Assembly (NCBI GenBank): GCA_965199875.1
Contig: OZ241346.1
Span: forward strand, 1,736,001 to 1,800,000
Origin: VXYL01 sp965199875
Lineage (GTDB): Bacteria > Pseudomonadota > Gammaproteobacteria > Pseudomonadales > Azotimanducaceae
Reading direction: 5' to 3'
Length of the DNA stretch: 64,000 bases
This document shows, piece after piece, positions 47,506-58,372 of this stretch (within the stretch, counting starts at the first letter, position 1; the number at the start of each line of letters is the position of its first letter). The notes below the pieces were generated by a model that worked only from the letters and a program-made list of their open reading frames with translations, had not been told where the DNA came from and did not search any database. Position numbers and translations under genes: made by a program.

Positions 47506-48354
47506 TCACTTCCTGACGAGCGTTCGCTTGTAGTCGCGTATCCGCTGCCGATTGTGCTCGATGGTCTGGCCGCTCATCGTGCTCATGCGTTCGTCCTTCA
47601 ACTCGCCGCCCAGATCGGAGGCGAACTCCAGCGCGACTTCAAGCATGTCCTCGAAGGCGTCGCTCGGATCCTCGGAGTCCGACATGCGCAGCAGCAGCAC
47701 GATGCCCGGCGTCGACATCGCCTTGACGTCCGACAGGTCGAAGCTGCCGGGGTTGACGCCGTTGGCCACCATGAAGCGCACCCTGCCGGTGTTCGGGTCT
47801 CGCCTTAGGAACTTGCGGCCATCGTATTCCAGCTGGTTGGCGTCGAAAACGCCGAGCAGGCGTTCGCCGTCCAAGCGGGCGCCGGCCTCGGCAAAGACGA
47901 AGATCACCAGCACGTCCTCCAAGCCGGAGGCGTCCGAGCTCGGCTTCGACTTGGCAACCTCTTCGGTGGCGTAGTTGACCGGCCGGGCGTGGCGCGGCAC
48001 CGTGGGCTCGGTGCGTTTGCCGGGAATGAGCGGCAGCCGGCCGAGCACCGCGTCGTCTTCGCCGGCACGAGCGTCGTCCGCCGCGCCAGCCTGTGCGGCC
48101 GCCGTTCGGCCGACGGTCGGCTCGATGGCCGTCTTGCCGCCGGTTGGCGGCGAGTTCCGGTTGTCGGTGGCGCCCGGCTCGGCTTCCTCCGCGAACGGCA
48201 GCGACCCCTGCTCTGCGGGACTGGCCGGTGCAGCGCCCTCGGATGCCGAGTCGAGACGTTTGCGGCGCAGGACGGAAACGATGCCGTGCAGCACCACGAG
48301 GCCGATCAACACCGAGCCGCCGACGAGAATGATGGTCGTTGCGTCGAATTGCAT
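47506..48354 (-). CDS. zipA: Cell division protein ZipA
   Basis: A 282-residue FtsZ-tethering protein found in Gammaproteobacteria. N-terminal membrane helix (about residues 6-28), an Ala/Glu/Pro-rich linker (about 33-145), and the C-terminal FtsZ-binding domain with VIFVFAEAG, FDANQLEYDGRKFLRRD, RFMVANGVNPGSFDL and STPGIVLLLRM. It lies between smc and ligA, as expected. Confidence 0.93.
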   Translation of the reverse strand: MQFDATTIILVGGSVLIGLVVLHGIVSVLRRKRLDSASEGAAPASPAEQGSLPFAEEAEPGATDNRNSPPTGGKTAIEPTVGRTAAAQAGAADDARAGEDDAVLGRLPLIPGKRTEPTVPRHARPVNYATEEVAKSKPSSDASGLEDVLVIFVFAEAGARLDGERLLGVFDANQLEYDGRKFLRRDPNTGRVRFMVANGVNPGSFDLSDVKAMSTPGIVLLLRMSDSEDPSDAFEDMLEVALEFASDLGGELKDERMSTMSGQTIEHNRQRIRDYKRTLVRK

Positions 48355-48378
48355 GTGCGGGTTCCCTCCCCTTGGGAT

Positions 48379-51300
48379 TCAGCCGGCCGCTGCCATCCGG
48401 GCGGCCTTGTCTACGTCTACCGAAACCAGCCTGGAAACGCCCGCCTCCTGCATGGTGACGCCAAGCAAGTAGTCGGCCATCTCGATGGTTTGCTTGTTGT
48501 GCGTGATGATGACGAACTGCACGTCCTTGGACATCTCGCGGATCAGGTTGGAGAAGCGTTCCACGTTGGCGTCGTCCAACGGCGCATCCACTTCGTCGAG
48601 CAGGCACACGGGGCTTGGATTGAGCTGGAAGATGGCGAAGATCAGCGCCACCGCCGCCATCGCCTTTTCGCCGCCGGACAACTGTTGAATGCTCGCATTG
48701 CGTTTGCCGGGCGGGTGCGCCACCAGGGTGACGCCGGTGTCCAGCCAGTCGTCGCCAGCCAGTTGCAGTTCGGCATGGCCGCCGCCGAAGACCTTGGGAA
48801 ACAGCACGCGCAGGTGGTTGTTCACTTGCTCGAAGGTGTCCTTGAAGCGTCGCCGGGTGTCCTGGTCGATGCGTCGGATGGCGTCTTGCAGCGTCGCCAA
48901 GGCGGTTTCGAGGTCCTGTATCTGGCTGTCCAGGTATTCCTTGCGCTCGGATTCCGTCTGGTACTCGTCGATGGCGGCGAGGTTGATCGCGCCCAGGCGG
49001 CCGATGCGCCCTGCCAAAGCGGCCAGCGACTCTTCGCAGTCGGCTTGGCTGACTTCGCCTTCTTCGCTGGCGTCCTCCGCCAGGCTGCGCTGCGCCGCGT
49101 CGAGGTCGAAGCCGGTTTGCGCCAGCTGCTCGGCGACGTGTTCGTTCTCGGCGGCGAGGCGCTCGCGCTCAAGCTGCGCTTCCTGCAGGCTGTTTCTCAA
49201 GCCATCCGCGGCGCGCTCCGCTTCGGCCCGCCGCGAGGTGCGTTCGCGGATTTCGAGGTCGATGGCGGCCTGTTGCTGGCGCAGTTCCAGCAAGGTGTTC
49301 TGCACCGCCTGGCGCTGTTTGAGCTTCTCCTCCAAGGCCGCCTGCTTGCCGGGCAGGGCTTCGGCAACCGCGGCGGTGGCGGCGGCGAGCTCGTCGGCGC
49401 GGCTGGAACGCTCCTGGCGCTCGTCGAGGAGCCGGTCTCTGGCGACTTCCCGCGGCGGCGAGTGACGCCTGCAAGGTCTCGTAGCTCGCCTGCAACCGGT
49501 GATGGGCGTCGTGCGCCTGTTGCGCGGCTTGGCGCTGCAAGGCCAGTTGCGCCGCATCGTCGTCCCGGGTCGCGCGCAGCGTCTCGCCAACGCTGGCGAG
49601 TTCCGCGGCCTCGGCTTGCAGTTTCTCCAGCCGCGCTTGGCTTGCCTGCAAGCGCTCGTCTTCGGCTTCGATCTGCGCGGCCAAGTCGGCCTTGTCGGCG
49701 GCGATGCGCTGCAGCCGCGCCTTCGCCTCCTGCTCTTGCACCCGGCGCACGCCGCGCTCGGTTTGCAGTTGCGACAGCTTGGTGGTCGCAGCCGCGTGGT
49801 CGGTGCGCAAGGACTCTCGCTGCTCCTCCACGGCCTGCACGAGCTGCTGGCTCGCTGCCACCCGTTCGTCGTGCTCGGCAAGCTGCGCTTCGTCTTCCGC
49901 CAGCGCTGCTTCCAACGCTTCGATTTCCCGCACCCGTCCGATGACGCCGGCCGTTCCCTCTCCGCCTCGGTCGATGCGAATCCAGTCCACGCCCAGCCAA
50001 GCGCCGTCCTTCGTGGCAATGCTCTCGCCGAACGCCAGCGTCGCCCGGCGAGCCAGCGCTTCGTCCAAGGACTCGGCGGCGAAGATTCCAGCCAGCAGGG
50101 AACCGATGTCCTTGCCCAGGAAGTCCGCCAGCCGCGGCAGGCCGTCAGCCCCCGCAGCAGCGGACTGCGGGCTTGCGGCGGGGGGTTCCAGCAGCGCGAG
50201 GTGCCCGCTTTCGAGTTCTGGCAGGCGGGGCGCCAGCTCGGCCGCGTCCGCCACCAGCACGGCTTGCAGGTCGCCATCGAGAACCATCTCCACGGCGCGT
50301 TCCCAGGCTGGTTCGACCTCGAGCTGTTCGCCAAGGCGCTTCGCCTGCGCCAGGCCGTTGCGCTGCAGCCAGCCTTCGGCGTCGGAGCGGCTGGCGTCGC
50401 GCCCAAGCGCGGCTTCTTGAACTGCGGTCAACGCGGCCAGCTCGCGCTGTCGACTCTGACCGTCGCTTTGCGCCTGCCGCTGGCGGCTTTCGCAGTCGGC
50501 AAGCTGCTGGCGCGCATCGGCCAGCGCCGAGTTGCGGTCGCCGATGGCCGCGGCGAGTTCGGCGACCGCGCCGCCGGCGGCATCGACCTGCCGTTCGAGT
50601 TCGGCCAGCCCCTGGTCGGCCGCCGGCAGCGGCTGCGCATCGAGTTTCGCCAATCGTTCGCGCAGTTGCTGCAAGGCTTGCTGGCCGCGCTCGATGCGCT
50701 CTCGGCAGATGCGCCCGTCGGCGGCGTTGGCGTGGACTCGATCTTGGAACGCTTCCCAAGCCTGCTGCCGTTCGCCGGCCTGTTCTTCCAGGCTTGCCAG
50801 CCGCGCCGCCGCCTCGCCGTCTTCGGCTTCGAGCGCGGCCAGTTCGGGCGTCTTGGACTTGAGCTCCAGGCGCGTCGCCGAGATGCGCGCGACATCTTCC
50901 TCGACCAGGCGAGCGATTTCCTCCTGCCGCTTGACCAGCTCTCGTTGATCTTCTTCCAGCTTGGCGATGCGGTCGCGGTCGAAGGCGATGGCCTGTTCGA
51001 GCTTTCCGGCGTTGGCGCCCAGTTCGTAGTAGCTGCCCTGGGCGGTGCCGATGGCGTCGTTCTGCGCGGCCAGGGCGGCGCGGCTTTGTTCGAGCGCCGT
51101 TTCCACCTGCTGGCGCTGCGCGAGGGCCTTCTGGTGGTCGACGTCGAGGCGCTTGAGCGCGGCGTCCTGCTCGTCGATGCGTTCGCCGACGGCGATGAAG
51201 CGCAAGGCATGCAGTTGCGCGGTGCGCCGACGCTGCTCCTCCTTCAGCTTGCGATAGCGCTCGGCCGCTTTGGCTTGGCGTTTCAGATGCGCCAGGCGTC

Positions 51301-51907
51301 CGTCGATCTCCTGGCGGATGTCCGCAAGCCGAGACAGGTTCTCGCTGGTGTGGCGAATGCGGTTGTGCGTTTCGCGGCGACGCTCCTTGTACTTGGATAC
51401 CCCGGCGGCTTCCTCCAGATAGCCGCGCAGTTCTTCCGGCTTCGCTTCCACCAGCGCGCTGATCATGCCTTGTTCGATGATGGAGTAGCTGCGCGGCCCG
51501 AAGCCGGTGCCGAGAAAGACGTCGGCGACGTCGCGGCGGCGGCAGCGGGCGCCGTTCAAGTAGTAGAGGGACTGGGAGTCGCGGCTGACTTCCCGGCGAA
51601 TGGCGAGTTCGGCGTAGGCGGCGTAGTTGCCGCCGGCGCGTCCGTCGCGGTTGTCGAACTTGATCTCGACGGATGCGAAGCCCACGGCGGCGCGGCTCCT
51701 GGCGCCGTTGAAGATGACGTCGGTAAGGGCTTCGCCACGCAGCTGTCGGGCGGAGCTCTCGCCCATCACCCAGCGCACCGCATCCACGACGTTGGACTTG
51801 CCGCAGCCGTTGGGGCCGACCACGGCGTTGCGGTTGCCGGGCAGCGTCACCGAAGTCGGGTCGGCGAAGGACTTGAACCCGGCGAGCTTGATTTCCTTGA
51901 GGCGCAT
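48379..51907 (-). CDS. smc: Chromosome segregation protein SMC, with one apparent frameshift
   Basis: An SMC ATPase of about 1175 residues if one extra base near 49449-49460 is ignored. N-terminal part: MRLKEIKLAGFKSFADP, Walker A GPNGCGKSN; then coiled coil and hinge (about 500-640). C-terminal part, in the next frame: LSGGEKAMAAVALIFA and Walker B CLLDEVDAPLDD. The total length is a multiple of three plus one. The frame passes from LQASLAA to REVARDRLLDERQ inside the second coiled-coil arm. SMC is important for chromosome folding, so a sequence or assembly error is more likely than loss. Confidence 0.88.
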
Positions 51908-51941
51908 GGCGTAACGACAGATCCGTTGTCGTGCTCGTTGG

Positions 51942-51969
51942 AGTGTAGCGCAACTGCCGGGCGATGCAA
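51942..51969 (-). promoter_or_regulatory. Predicted sigma-70 promoter for smc-zipA-ligA
   Basis: Minus-strand TTGCAT and TACACT are separated by 16 bases, about 30 bases upstream of the smc ATG. The match is good for a region of this GC content. Confidence 0.5.
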
Positions 51970-51976
51970 CAGCAAA

Positions 51977-52024
51977 TACGACAACGACGACGACAACGCA
52001 TACGACACGACCGATTACGACCGA
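51977..52024. repeat. Imperfect ACGAC-type simple repeat
   Basis: A run of imperfect CGACAA/CGACGA/TACGAC units between the end of the acyl-CoA synthetase gene and the smc promoter. No coding function is seen. It may be low-complexity slippage or part of a regulatory region. Confidence 0.4.
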
Positions 52025-52082
52025 ACGATGCCGACGACCGCGGAAGTTGCGGAGCAACTCGAACGGATTCCGGAGGATGCGC

Positions 52083-53658
52083 CTAGCCGATGCGCCGGTC
52101 TTTGCTCCAGTACGGTTCGCGCAGCTTGAACTTCTGCAGTTTGCCGGTGGCGGTGCGCGGCAGTTCGGCGCGGAACTCCACCGAGGTGGGGCACTTGAAG
52201 TGCGCCAGGTTGTCGCGGCAGAAGGCGATGATGTCGTCCTCGGTCGCCGCTTCGCCCTCGCGCAGGACGACCAGCGCCTTGGGCGTTTCGCCCCACTTCT
52301 CGTGCGGCACGCCGATGACGGCGCACTCCATCACCGCAGGGTGCTTGTACAGCGCGTCTTCGATGTCCGGCGAACTGATGTTCTCGCCGCCGGAGATGAT
52401 CACGTCCTTCTTGCGGTCGATGATGTGGATGCTGCCGGTTTCGTCCCAGACGGCCAGATCGCCGGTGTGGAAGTAGCCGTCGCGAATCGCCTGCGCCGTT
52501 TCTTCGGGCTGCTCCCAATAGCCCTTGAAGACCACGTTGGCGCGCCCGCACACCTCGCCGACCGTAACGCCGTCCTGGGGCACGCGCTTGCCGTCGTCGT
52601 CCAGCAGCACGACCTCTGCGCCGAGCGTTGGCACGCCAGCGCGGGAACGGCGCACGTAGTCCCCGATCTCCGTGTGGTGATCCGGCTGCGACACCGTGAG
52701 CAGCGGCGCCGTTTCAGTGAGGCCGTAGATCTGGATGAACTCCCAGCCGAGCTCGCTCTCCAGGCGCTCGATGAACGCCGCCGGCGGCGGGGCGCCGGCG
52801 ACCACGAAGCGCGGCCTGGTTTCGATGGCGTGTTCCGCCTTGCGCGGATAGTCGAGGATGGTGCGCAGCACCGTGGGCGCCATGCAGGCGAAGGTGACCT
52901 TCTCGCGTTCGATGAGGCGGTAGATTTCCGCCGCGTCCACCGTGCGCAGCACCACATGGGTGCCGCCCATGCCGGTGAGGGCGTAGACGCCGCCCCAGCC
53001 GTTGCAGTGGAACATCGGCAGCGTCCACAGCTCCACGTCTTCGTGGGCGACGCGCAGATGCGCGATCAGGCCGTAGGCGTTGATGGTGCAGTTGCGGTGG
53101 GTGAGCATCACGCCCTTGGGCCGGGCGGTGGTGCCGGAGGTGTAGTTGATGGAAACCAGGTCGTTCTCTCCGCATTCCACGGGCGGCGGCAGGGATTCCG
53201 GCTGATCGGCGATGAGCGCTTCCCAATCCTGCCACCCCCCCGCCGGCGCCCCGTCGTCTTGCGCGACGACGAAGTGCTCCACCGTCGTGAGATTCGGGCG
53301 AATGTCCTCCACCACCTGCGTGTATTCGTGGTCCGCGCAAACCACCTTCACGCCAGCATGGTTCAGGATGTACTCGTGGTCCGCCGCCACAAGCCGGTAG
53401 TTGAGCGGCACCAGCACCGCGCCGATCCGGGCTGGTGGCGTAGAAGCTCTCCAGAAAGAAGTGCGAGTTGGGGCTCAGGATGCACACCCGATCGCCCTTG
53501 CCCACGCCCAAGCCGAGCAGAGCGTGGGAGAAGCGATTCACCCGCGCTTGCAGTTCCGCGTAGGTGAAGCGCCGAGCGCCGTCTACGACGGCGGTTTTGT
53601 TGGGATAGAGCTGCGACGCTCGGTGGAGGAAGAGATCGACGAGCAGGGGCGTTTCCAC
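52083..53658 (-). CDS. Acyl-CoA synthetase (AMP-forming), with one apparent frameshift
   Basis: A fatty-acyl-CoA ligase of about 524 residues if one extra base near 53424-53435 is ignored. N-terminal part: LFLHRASQLYPNKTAVVDG up to FFLESFYATS. The next frame continues VLVPLNYRLVAADHEYI, INYTSGTTARPKGV (ATP motif), GLTETAPLLT, FKGYWEQPEET, HTGDLAVWDETG and PRTATGKLQKFKL. Closest to medium/long-chain acyl-CoA synthetases of the AlkK type. GTG start at 53658 with GGAGGG upstream, immediately after the probable end of the S9 peptidase gene. Confidence 0.85.
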
Positions 53659-55684
53659 CTACAACCCTCCCGGGGCCGCAGTCGTCGCGCAGAAAGTCGA
53701 TCATGGCGTTGAAGAACTCCAGCTGGTGGTCGTAGAGCAACGTGTTGTAGAAGTGGCCGGCGCCTTCGAGGCGGACGTACTTGTGCGGCTTCCCGTGTTC
53801 CTCCAGCAGGTCGACGTAGCGCGTGGCATGCTCCACCAGCACGCGGGAATCGACGACGCCATGCACCACCAGCATGGGAACGTTGACCTTCTCGACTTCG
53901 TCGATGGGGTCGATGCCGGCCTCCTCGTAGGCTATGTAGCGCTTGAGAAACTCGCCATCCGCGCCGCGACGGTCGTACTGCCACTGCAGCACGGTGTCGA
54001 ACACGGCGGCGCCGGCGATGGTGCACTGGTACAGCTGCGGCGTCCTCGCCGCCGCGATCGCCGCCGCGTAGCCGCCGTAGGACCAGCCGAACATGGCCAT
54101 GCGGTTCTTGTCCGCCAGCCCCCGTTGCGCCAGATACAGCGCGGCATCGTCCTTGTCGTCCTGCATCTTGCGGCCTTCCTGCCCGCCGCCCTCGAACGCC
54201 GCCTCGCGCAAGCTCCTGCCGAAGCCGTTCGAGCCCCGGTACTGGGGCTGAACCACCAGATAGCCGTAGTTGGCCAGCAGCTGCGCCCACTTGTCGTAGC
54301 TGCTGACGTCGCGCACCTGCGGGCCGCCGTGGGGCAGCACGATCAATGGAAACGGCGGCTCGCCCTTCGGCATCGTCACGTAGGCGAACAGCCTGCGGCC
54401 GTCCCGGGCCGTGTACTGCACGAACTCCACATCCGCCAGATCCTCGCTGGCGAACAGCGGCTGCTGGCTGCCGATGGTTTCCAGCTTGCCGTCTTTCAGC
54501 AAATAGTAGGTGCCCGGGTCCCGCGGGCCTCGATTGGAAACGACCAACGTGGCGCCGTCCCGAGAGCGGCTGGCGATGTCCAGGTTGTGGGCGTAGGGAA
54601 TGATGCTGTCCAGCTGCCTGTACAACGCCTCTTCCGCCTCGTCGAAGAACTCCACGTAGGTGCGGTCCGTGTTGTAGACGACGCCCACCACCTTGCCTGG
54701 GTGTTCCCAGAAATTGGTGTGGAAGTACACGCCGGATATGTCCACATCCGCCCGGCGGTAGATCAGCTCGGCGAAGCGCTTGTTCTTCATGTCGAAGGAC
54801 CACAGGCCGTGGGTGTCGTGGCCGTTGCGAGCCCGCACCAGGGCGTGGTTCGGCAGCGTGTCGTCCAGGGCCAGCACGTTGAAAGGCTGGAATTCGTAGT
54901 CGTCCACGCCCTGGCGGCGGAATTCGGTCCACTCGGTCTCGCCCGGCGGCCGCCACATCCAGCGAACCTGCCGTTCCGTGATGTCGTTGCCGGTGGCGTA
55001 CCACAGCCTGCCTTCGGGATCGAAACGATAGCCGCCGATGGCGAGCCTGCCCTGCACCAGCAGCTTCTTCGTGCCCTTGACCAGGTCGAACTCGTAGTAG
55101 TCCCGGGGCGTGTTGAAGCGTTGAACGCGCCTGGCGAACGCGCTCACCTTCGTTTGCGTCGGCGTCGCCACGCTGAGGATCAGCTTGTTCGGCTGCTTCG
55201 GCAGAGCGTGCGCGAGGCCCACGGCCCCGTCGGCGCCGAAGTCCCGTATTTTCTTGCTCTCCAAGTCCAGCAGCCCGACCTTGTACCGGTAGGCGTCTAC
55301 CTCCCGACGCACCTGATCGCGCACCCGCTGACGCGCCTGGAAGAATATCTGTCGATCGTTGGCCCAGGTGAAACCTTGAATCTCCATCGGATCGGCGTTC
55401 AGCCGAAAGGGCTCCTTGGCGAGATCGGCGGTGTCGTACACCTCGATGATGGGGTCGCCGTCCCGGGACGGAATCTGCATGATCGCTAGGCGCGTGCCGT
55501 CGGGAGAAAGCTCGACGTTGCTGATCACGTTGCGCATCGCCCATTGTTCCAGCGGGTACGGAACGTGGGCCTCTTCCCCTTCCTTGGCGTCTTCGGCCGC
55601 GAATGCGGCGCAGCACGCCGTCGCCCACAGGAGCGCCAACGGTTTGCCAGCGCGGGGAATGTTGGTTGAGCAGCCAAGTCGCAT
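53659..55684 (-). CDS. S9 prolyl oligopeptidase family protein, 3' frame uncertain
   Basis: About 675 residues. Signal peptide at the start (KPLALLWATACCAAFAAE), a beta-propeller region (about 50-400), then the alpha/beta hydrolase domain: VLPHGGPQVRD, VVQPQYRGSNGFG, nucleophile GWSYGG, VHGVVDSRV and histidine in LEGAGHFYN. It is an exported dipeptidyl or acylaminoacyl-peptidase type. In the given sequence the frame runs past the expected end; removing one base in the C/G runs near 53665-53680 ends it at TAG 53659-53661, directly before the next gene. Confidence 0.85.
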
Positions 55685-55849
55685 GTTTCTCACCACTTCG
55701 GGTAGCCGATGAATGACGGAGGATGCTACCGCAGAAGCGGCTGCGAAACAGCATTGTGCTCGTTGGCGCGTTGGCGTCCCGCCGCCCCTTGCGCTGGCAA
55801 GGCGCACGACCTGATGGTTGCGGTCCCGCGGTCCCGCCGACCTCGGACA

Positions 55850-55875
55850 TTGGCAAGCGGTCGAGGCGCTATACT
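55850..55875 (+). promoter_or_regulatory. Predicted promoter of the TRAP operon, near-leaderless
   Basis: TATACT lies 6 bases before the ATG at 55882, the same spacing as upstream of nadC, so the transcript probably starts at or next to the ATG. A TTGGCA 14 bases further up is a rather close -35 candidate. Confidence 0.4.
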
Positions 55876-55881
55876 GCGCCG

Positions 55882-56763
55882 ATGACGACGCAGAAGAAGC
55901 AGGCCAGAGAACCTTCCGCCGCAGTGCGCCTGGCGGCGCTTCTGCTGCTGCCGGTGCTGGCCGGCTGCGCTTCGCTGATCGGCAAGGTCACCAGCGGCCT
56001 CGCGGCCGACCTCTCCGACGCCATTCTCAACAGCGACGATCCGGCGGTGATCCGGGATGGCGCGCCGGCCTACCTCATCATGCTCGACGCGCTGGGCCAG
56101 GACGGCGGCAACGCGGACCTGCTGCGCGCCTCGGCGTCCCTGAACAGCGCCTATGCGACGGCCTTCGTCGACGACGAAGAGCGGCGCAGGAACTTCACCG
56201 GCAAGGCGCTGCGGCTGGCGCAGAGCGCCGCCTGCATCGACGTGCGCTGGCTGTGCGACGCCCGGACGCTGCCCTTCGACGAGTTCGAGCAGCGCGTGGC
56301 CACCTTGGGCGCGCAGGACGTGCCCGCGGCCTATGCCTTGGCAACGGCCTGGGCAACGTGGATCCAAGCCCGCTCCAGCGACTGGAACGCGGTGGCGGAC
56401 CTGGCCCGGGTGAAGCCGCTGATGGTACGCGTCGTGGAACTGGACGAACGCTACGACCACGCCGGCCCGCACTTGTACATGGGCGTCTTCGAGACCTTGC
56501 TGCCGCCGGGGCTCGGCGGCAAGCCGGAACTGGGCCGGCAGCACTTCGAACGCGCCCTGCAACTCACCAATGGCCGGCATCTGCTGGCCAAGGTATACTT
56601 CGCCGAGAGCTACGCGCGCCTGGTGTACAACCGCGAACTGCACGATCGGCTGCTCGGCGAGGTGCTCGCCGCGGACGCGCGCGTGGACGGCCTGACCCTG
56701 ATGAACAGCCTTGCCAAGGAGCAAGCGCGTACGCTGCTTGAAACCGCCGATGACTACTTCTAG
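55882..56763 (+). CDS. TRAP transporter-associated lipoprotein TatT
   Basis: A 293-residue lipoprotein (LLLPVLAGC lipobox) of the TatT/T-component family: an all-helical, TPR-like protein that in Treponema forms a complex with the TRAP binding protein TatP. Family landmarks: GAPAYLIMLDALGQDGGN, YDHAGPHLYMGVFETLLPP, KVYFAESYARLVYNRELHD (split here as KVYFAESYAR and LVYNRELHD). First gene of the tatT-dctP-dctQ-dctM operon; its end overlaps the next gene by 14 bases. Confidence 0.85.
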   Translation: MTTQKKQAREPSAAVRLAALLLLPVLAGCASLIGKVTSGLAADLSDAILNSDDPAVIRDGAPAYLIMLDALGQDGGNADLLRASASLNSAYATAFVDDEERRRNFTGKALRLAQSAACIDVRWLCDARTLPFDEFEQRVATLGAQDVPAAYALATAWATWIQARSSDWNAVADLARVKPLMVRVVELDERYDHAGPHLYMGVFETLLPPGLGGKPELGRQHFERALQLTNGRHLLAKVYFAESYARLVYNRELHDRLLGEVLAADARVDGLTLMNSLAKEQARTLLETADDYF

Positions 56764-57823
56764 CCGCGCCAGCCGCTCTGGCGGAACACTCCGGTGGCTC
56801 GCCGGCGCCGCGGCCCTTGCCGGCCTGCTTTGGGCGCCGTCGGCCGCGGCCAAGACCTTGAAGATCGCCACCACTTCCCCGGAGGGATCGGCGTGGATGA
56901 GGGTGCTGCGCGAAGCCATCGACGAGGTGGAAACCGCCACCGATGGCCGCGTCTCCTTCAAGGTGTACGCGGGCGGCGTCCAGGGCGACGACCCCATCGT
57001 GCTGAGGAAGATGCGCCAACGCCAGCTGCACGGCGGGCTGCTGACCGCGGCGGTGTTCAACACGCGCTACAAGGACATTCAGATCTACAACCTGCCGATG
57101 GCGTTTCGCAGCTTCGCCGAGGTGGACGCCGTGCGCCAGGCGATGGACCCGCTGCTGCTGGCCGGCTTGGCCGAGGTGGGCTTCGAGGCCTTCGGCATCG
57201 CCGAGGTCGGCATGGCCTACGCCATGTCGAAGAAGCCAGCGCAGGCGGTGGCGGACGGTCGGCGACTGAAGGTGTGGCAGCCGGATGGCGACATCGCCGC
57301 CGAACGCACCTTGCGGGCGTTCGGAATCACTCCCGTTCCGCTCACCATCGCCGACGTAAACGGCGGCTTGCAGGCCGGAACCATCGACACCGTCGTGGTG
57401 CCGCCGGTGGCCGTGCTGCCGCTGCTGTGGCATCAGCGGTTGAAGTACGTCCTCGACCTGCCGCTGATGTACATCTACGGCTTGTTCGTCGTGCAGGCCG
57501 ACGCGCTGCGCGGCATCGACGCCGAAGATCTGGCGGCGACAAAGCGCATCATGGCCGCGGCGGTGGCGAAGGCGGACCGCATGAATCGAGCCGACCACGA
57601 CGCCGCCTGGCAGGCGCTGGCCAATCAAGGGCTGCAAATCCTCAAGCCCGCGGCAGCGGAAACCGAAGAGTGGCGCTCCTACGCCACCGCCGCCTCCGAG
57701 GCGTGGGTGGAGGAAGGGCTGGTCGGCGCGGACATCTACGCCGCGCTGCAACGGCGGCTGGCCGACATCCGCGCCGGCGAAGCCAGCGCCACGAACACTG
57801 GCGGGAGCCCGGCCGGGCGCTAA
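56750..57823 (+). CDS. dctP: TRAP transporter substrate-binding protein (TatP/DctP)
   Basis: A 357-residue periplasmic solute receptor. Signal peptide (LAGLLWAPSAAAK), then TLKIATTSPEGSAWMRVLR, VYAGGVQGDDPIVLRKMR, YNLPMAFRSFAEVDAVR and ADVNGGLQAGTIDTV, which carry the ligand-binding positions. No clear organic-acid arginine motif was recognised; the TatT partner suggests a hydrophobic or atypical ligand, as proposed for Treponema TatP. Start ATG inside the tatT 3' end. Confidence 0.88.
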   Translation: MTTSSRASRSGGTLRWLAGAAALAGLLWAPSAAAKTLKIATTSPEGSAWMRVLREAIDEVETATDGRVSFKVYAGGVQGDDPIVLRKMRQRQLHGGLLTAAVFNTRYKDIQIYNLPMAFRSFAEVDAVRQAMDPLLLAGLAEVGFEAFGIAEVGMAYAMSKKPAQAVADGRRLKVWQPDGDIAAERTLRAFGITPVPLTIADVNGGLQAGTIDTVVVPPVAVLPLLWHQRLKYVLDLPLMYIYGLFVVQADALRGIDAEDLAATKRIMAAAVAKADRMNRADHDAAWQALANQGLQILKPAAAETEEWRSYATAASEAWVEEGLVGADIYAALQRRLADIRAGEASATNTGGSPAGR

Positions 57824-57829
57824 GCCCAA

Positions 57830-58372
57830 GTGCCATCCGAAGGCGAGCCAGGGGAAGCCGCGGAGCACGAAGCTCCACGCGCCTGGGTTCGCGTTCAACG
57901 CGCCGTCCAGGCCGTTGAAACGGCGCTCCTGGTCGTCCTGCTCGGCGTGATGATCGCCATTGCCGTCTACCAAGTAGTGGCGCGCAATCTGTTCGGCGGC
58001 GGCCTGGTCTGGGGTTCGGCGCTGGTGCAGGTGGCGATGCTGTGGATGACGATGGTGGGCGCATCCGTCGCCGTCGGCAGCAATCGGCACATCAAGATCG
58101 ACATCGTCGCCCGCTTCGGCGGCGCCCGCCTGCAAGCCTTCGCAGGGCGCGCCACGGCGCTGTTCGCGGCCGCGCTTTGCGGCGCCCTTGGCTGGTACTC
58201 CATCGACTTCATCCGCTGGGACTACCTCGACGGCGTTCTGGCCTTCGCCAGCGTTCCCGCCTGGCTGTGCGAGAGCATCATCCCGGTGGTCGCCTTCTGG
58301 ATGGCGCTGCGCTTCGTGCTGCAAGCCATCTGGCCGTCGCCGGCAACGGACGGCGAGGAGTTCCAGGCGTGA
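57830..58372 (+). CDS. dctQ: TRAP transporter small permease
   Basis: A 180-residue membrane protein with four hydrophobic helices (about residues 30-50, 65-82, 105-125, 145-165), the DctQ arrangement. RNLFGGGLVWGSALVQVAMLW (shown as NLFGGGLVW) and VGSNRHIKID are family landmarks. GTG start; its stop overlaps the dctM start (GTGA). Confidence 0.87.
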   Translation: MPSEGEPGEAAEHEAPRAWVRVQRAVQAVETALLVVLLGVMIAIAVYQVVARNLFGGGLVWGSALVQVAMLWMTMVGASVAVGSNRHIKIDIVARFGGARLQAFAGRATALFAAALCGALGWYSIDFIRWDYLDGVLAFASVPAWLCESIIPVVAFWMALRFVLQAIWPSPATDGEEFQA

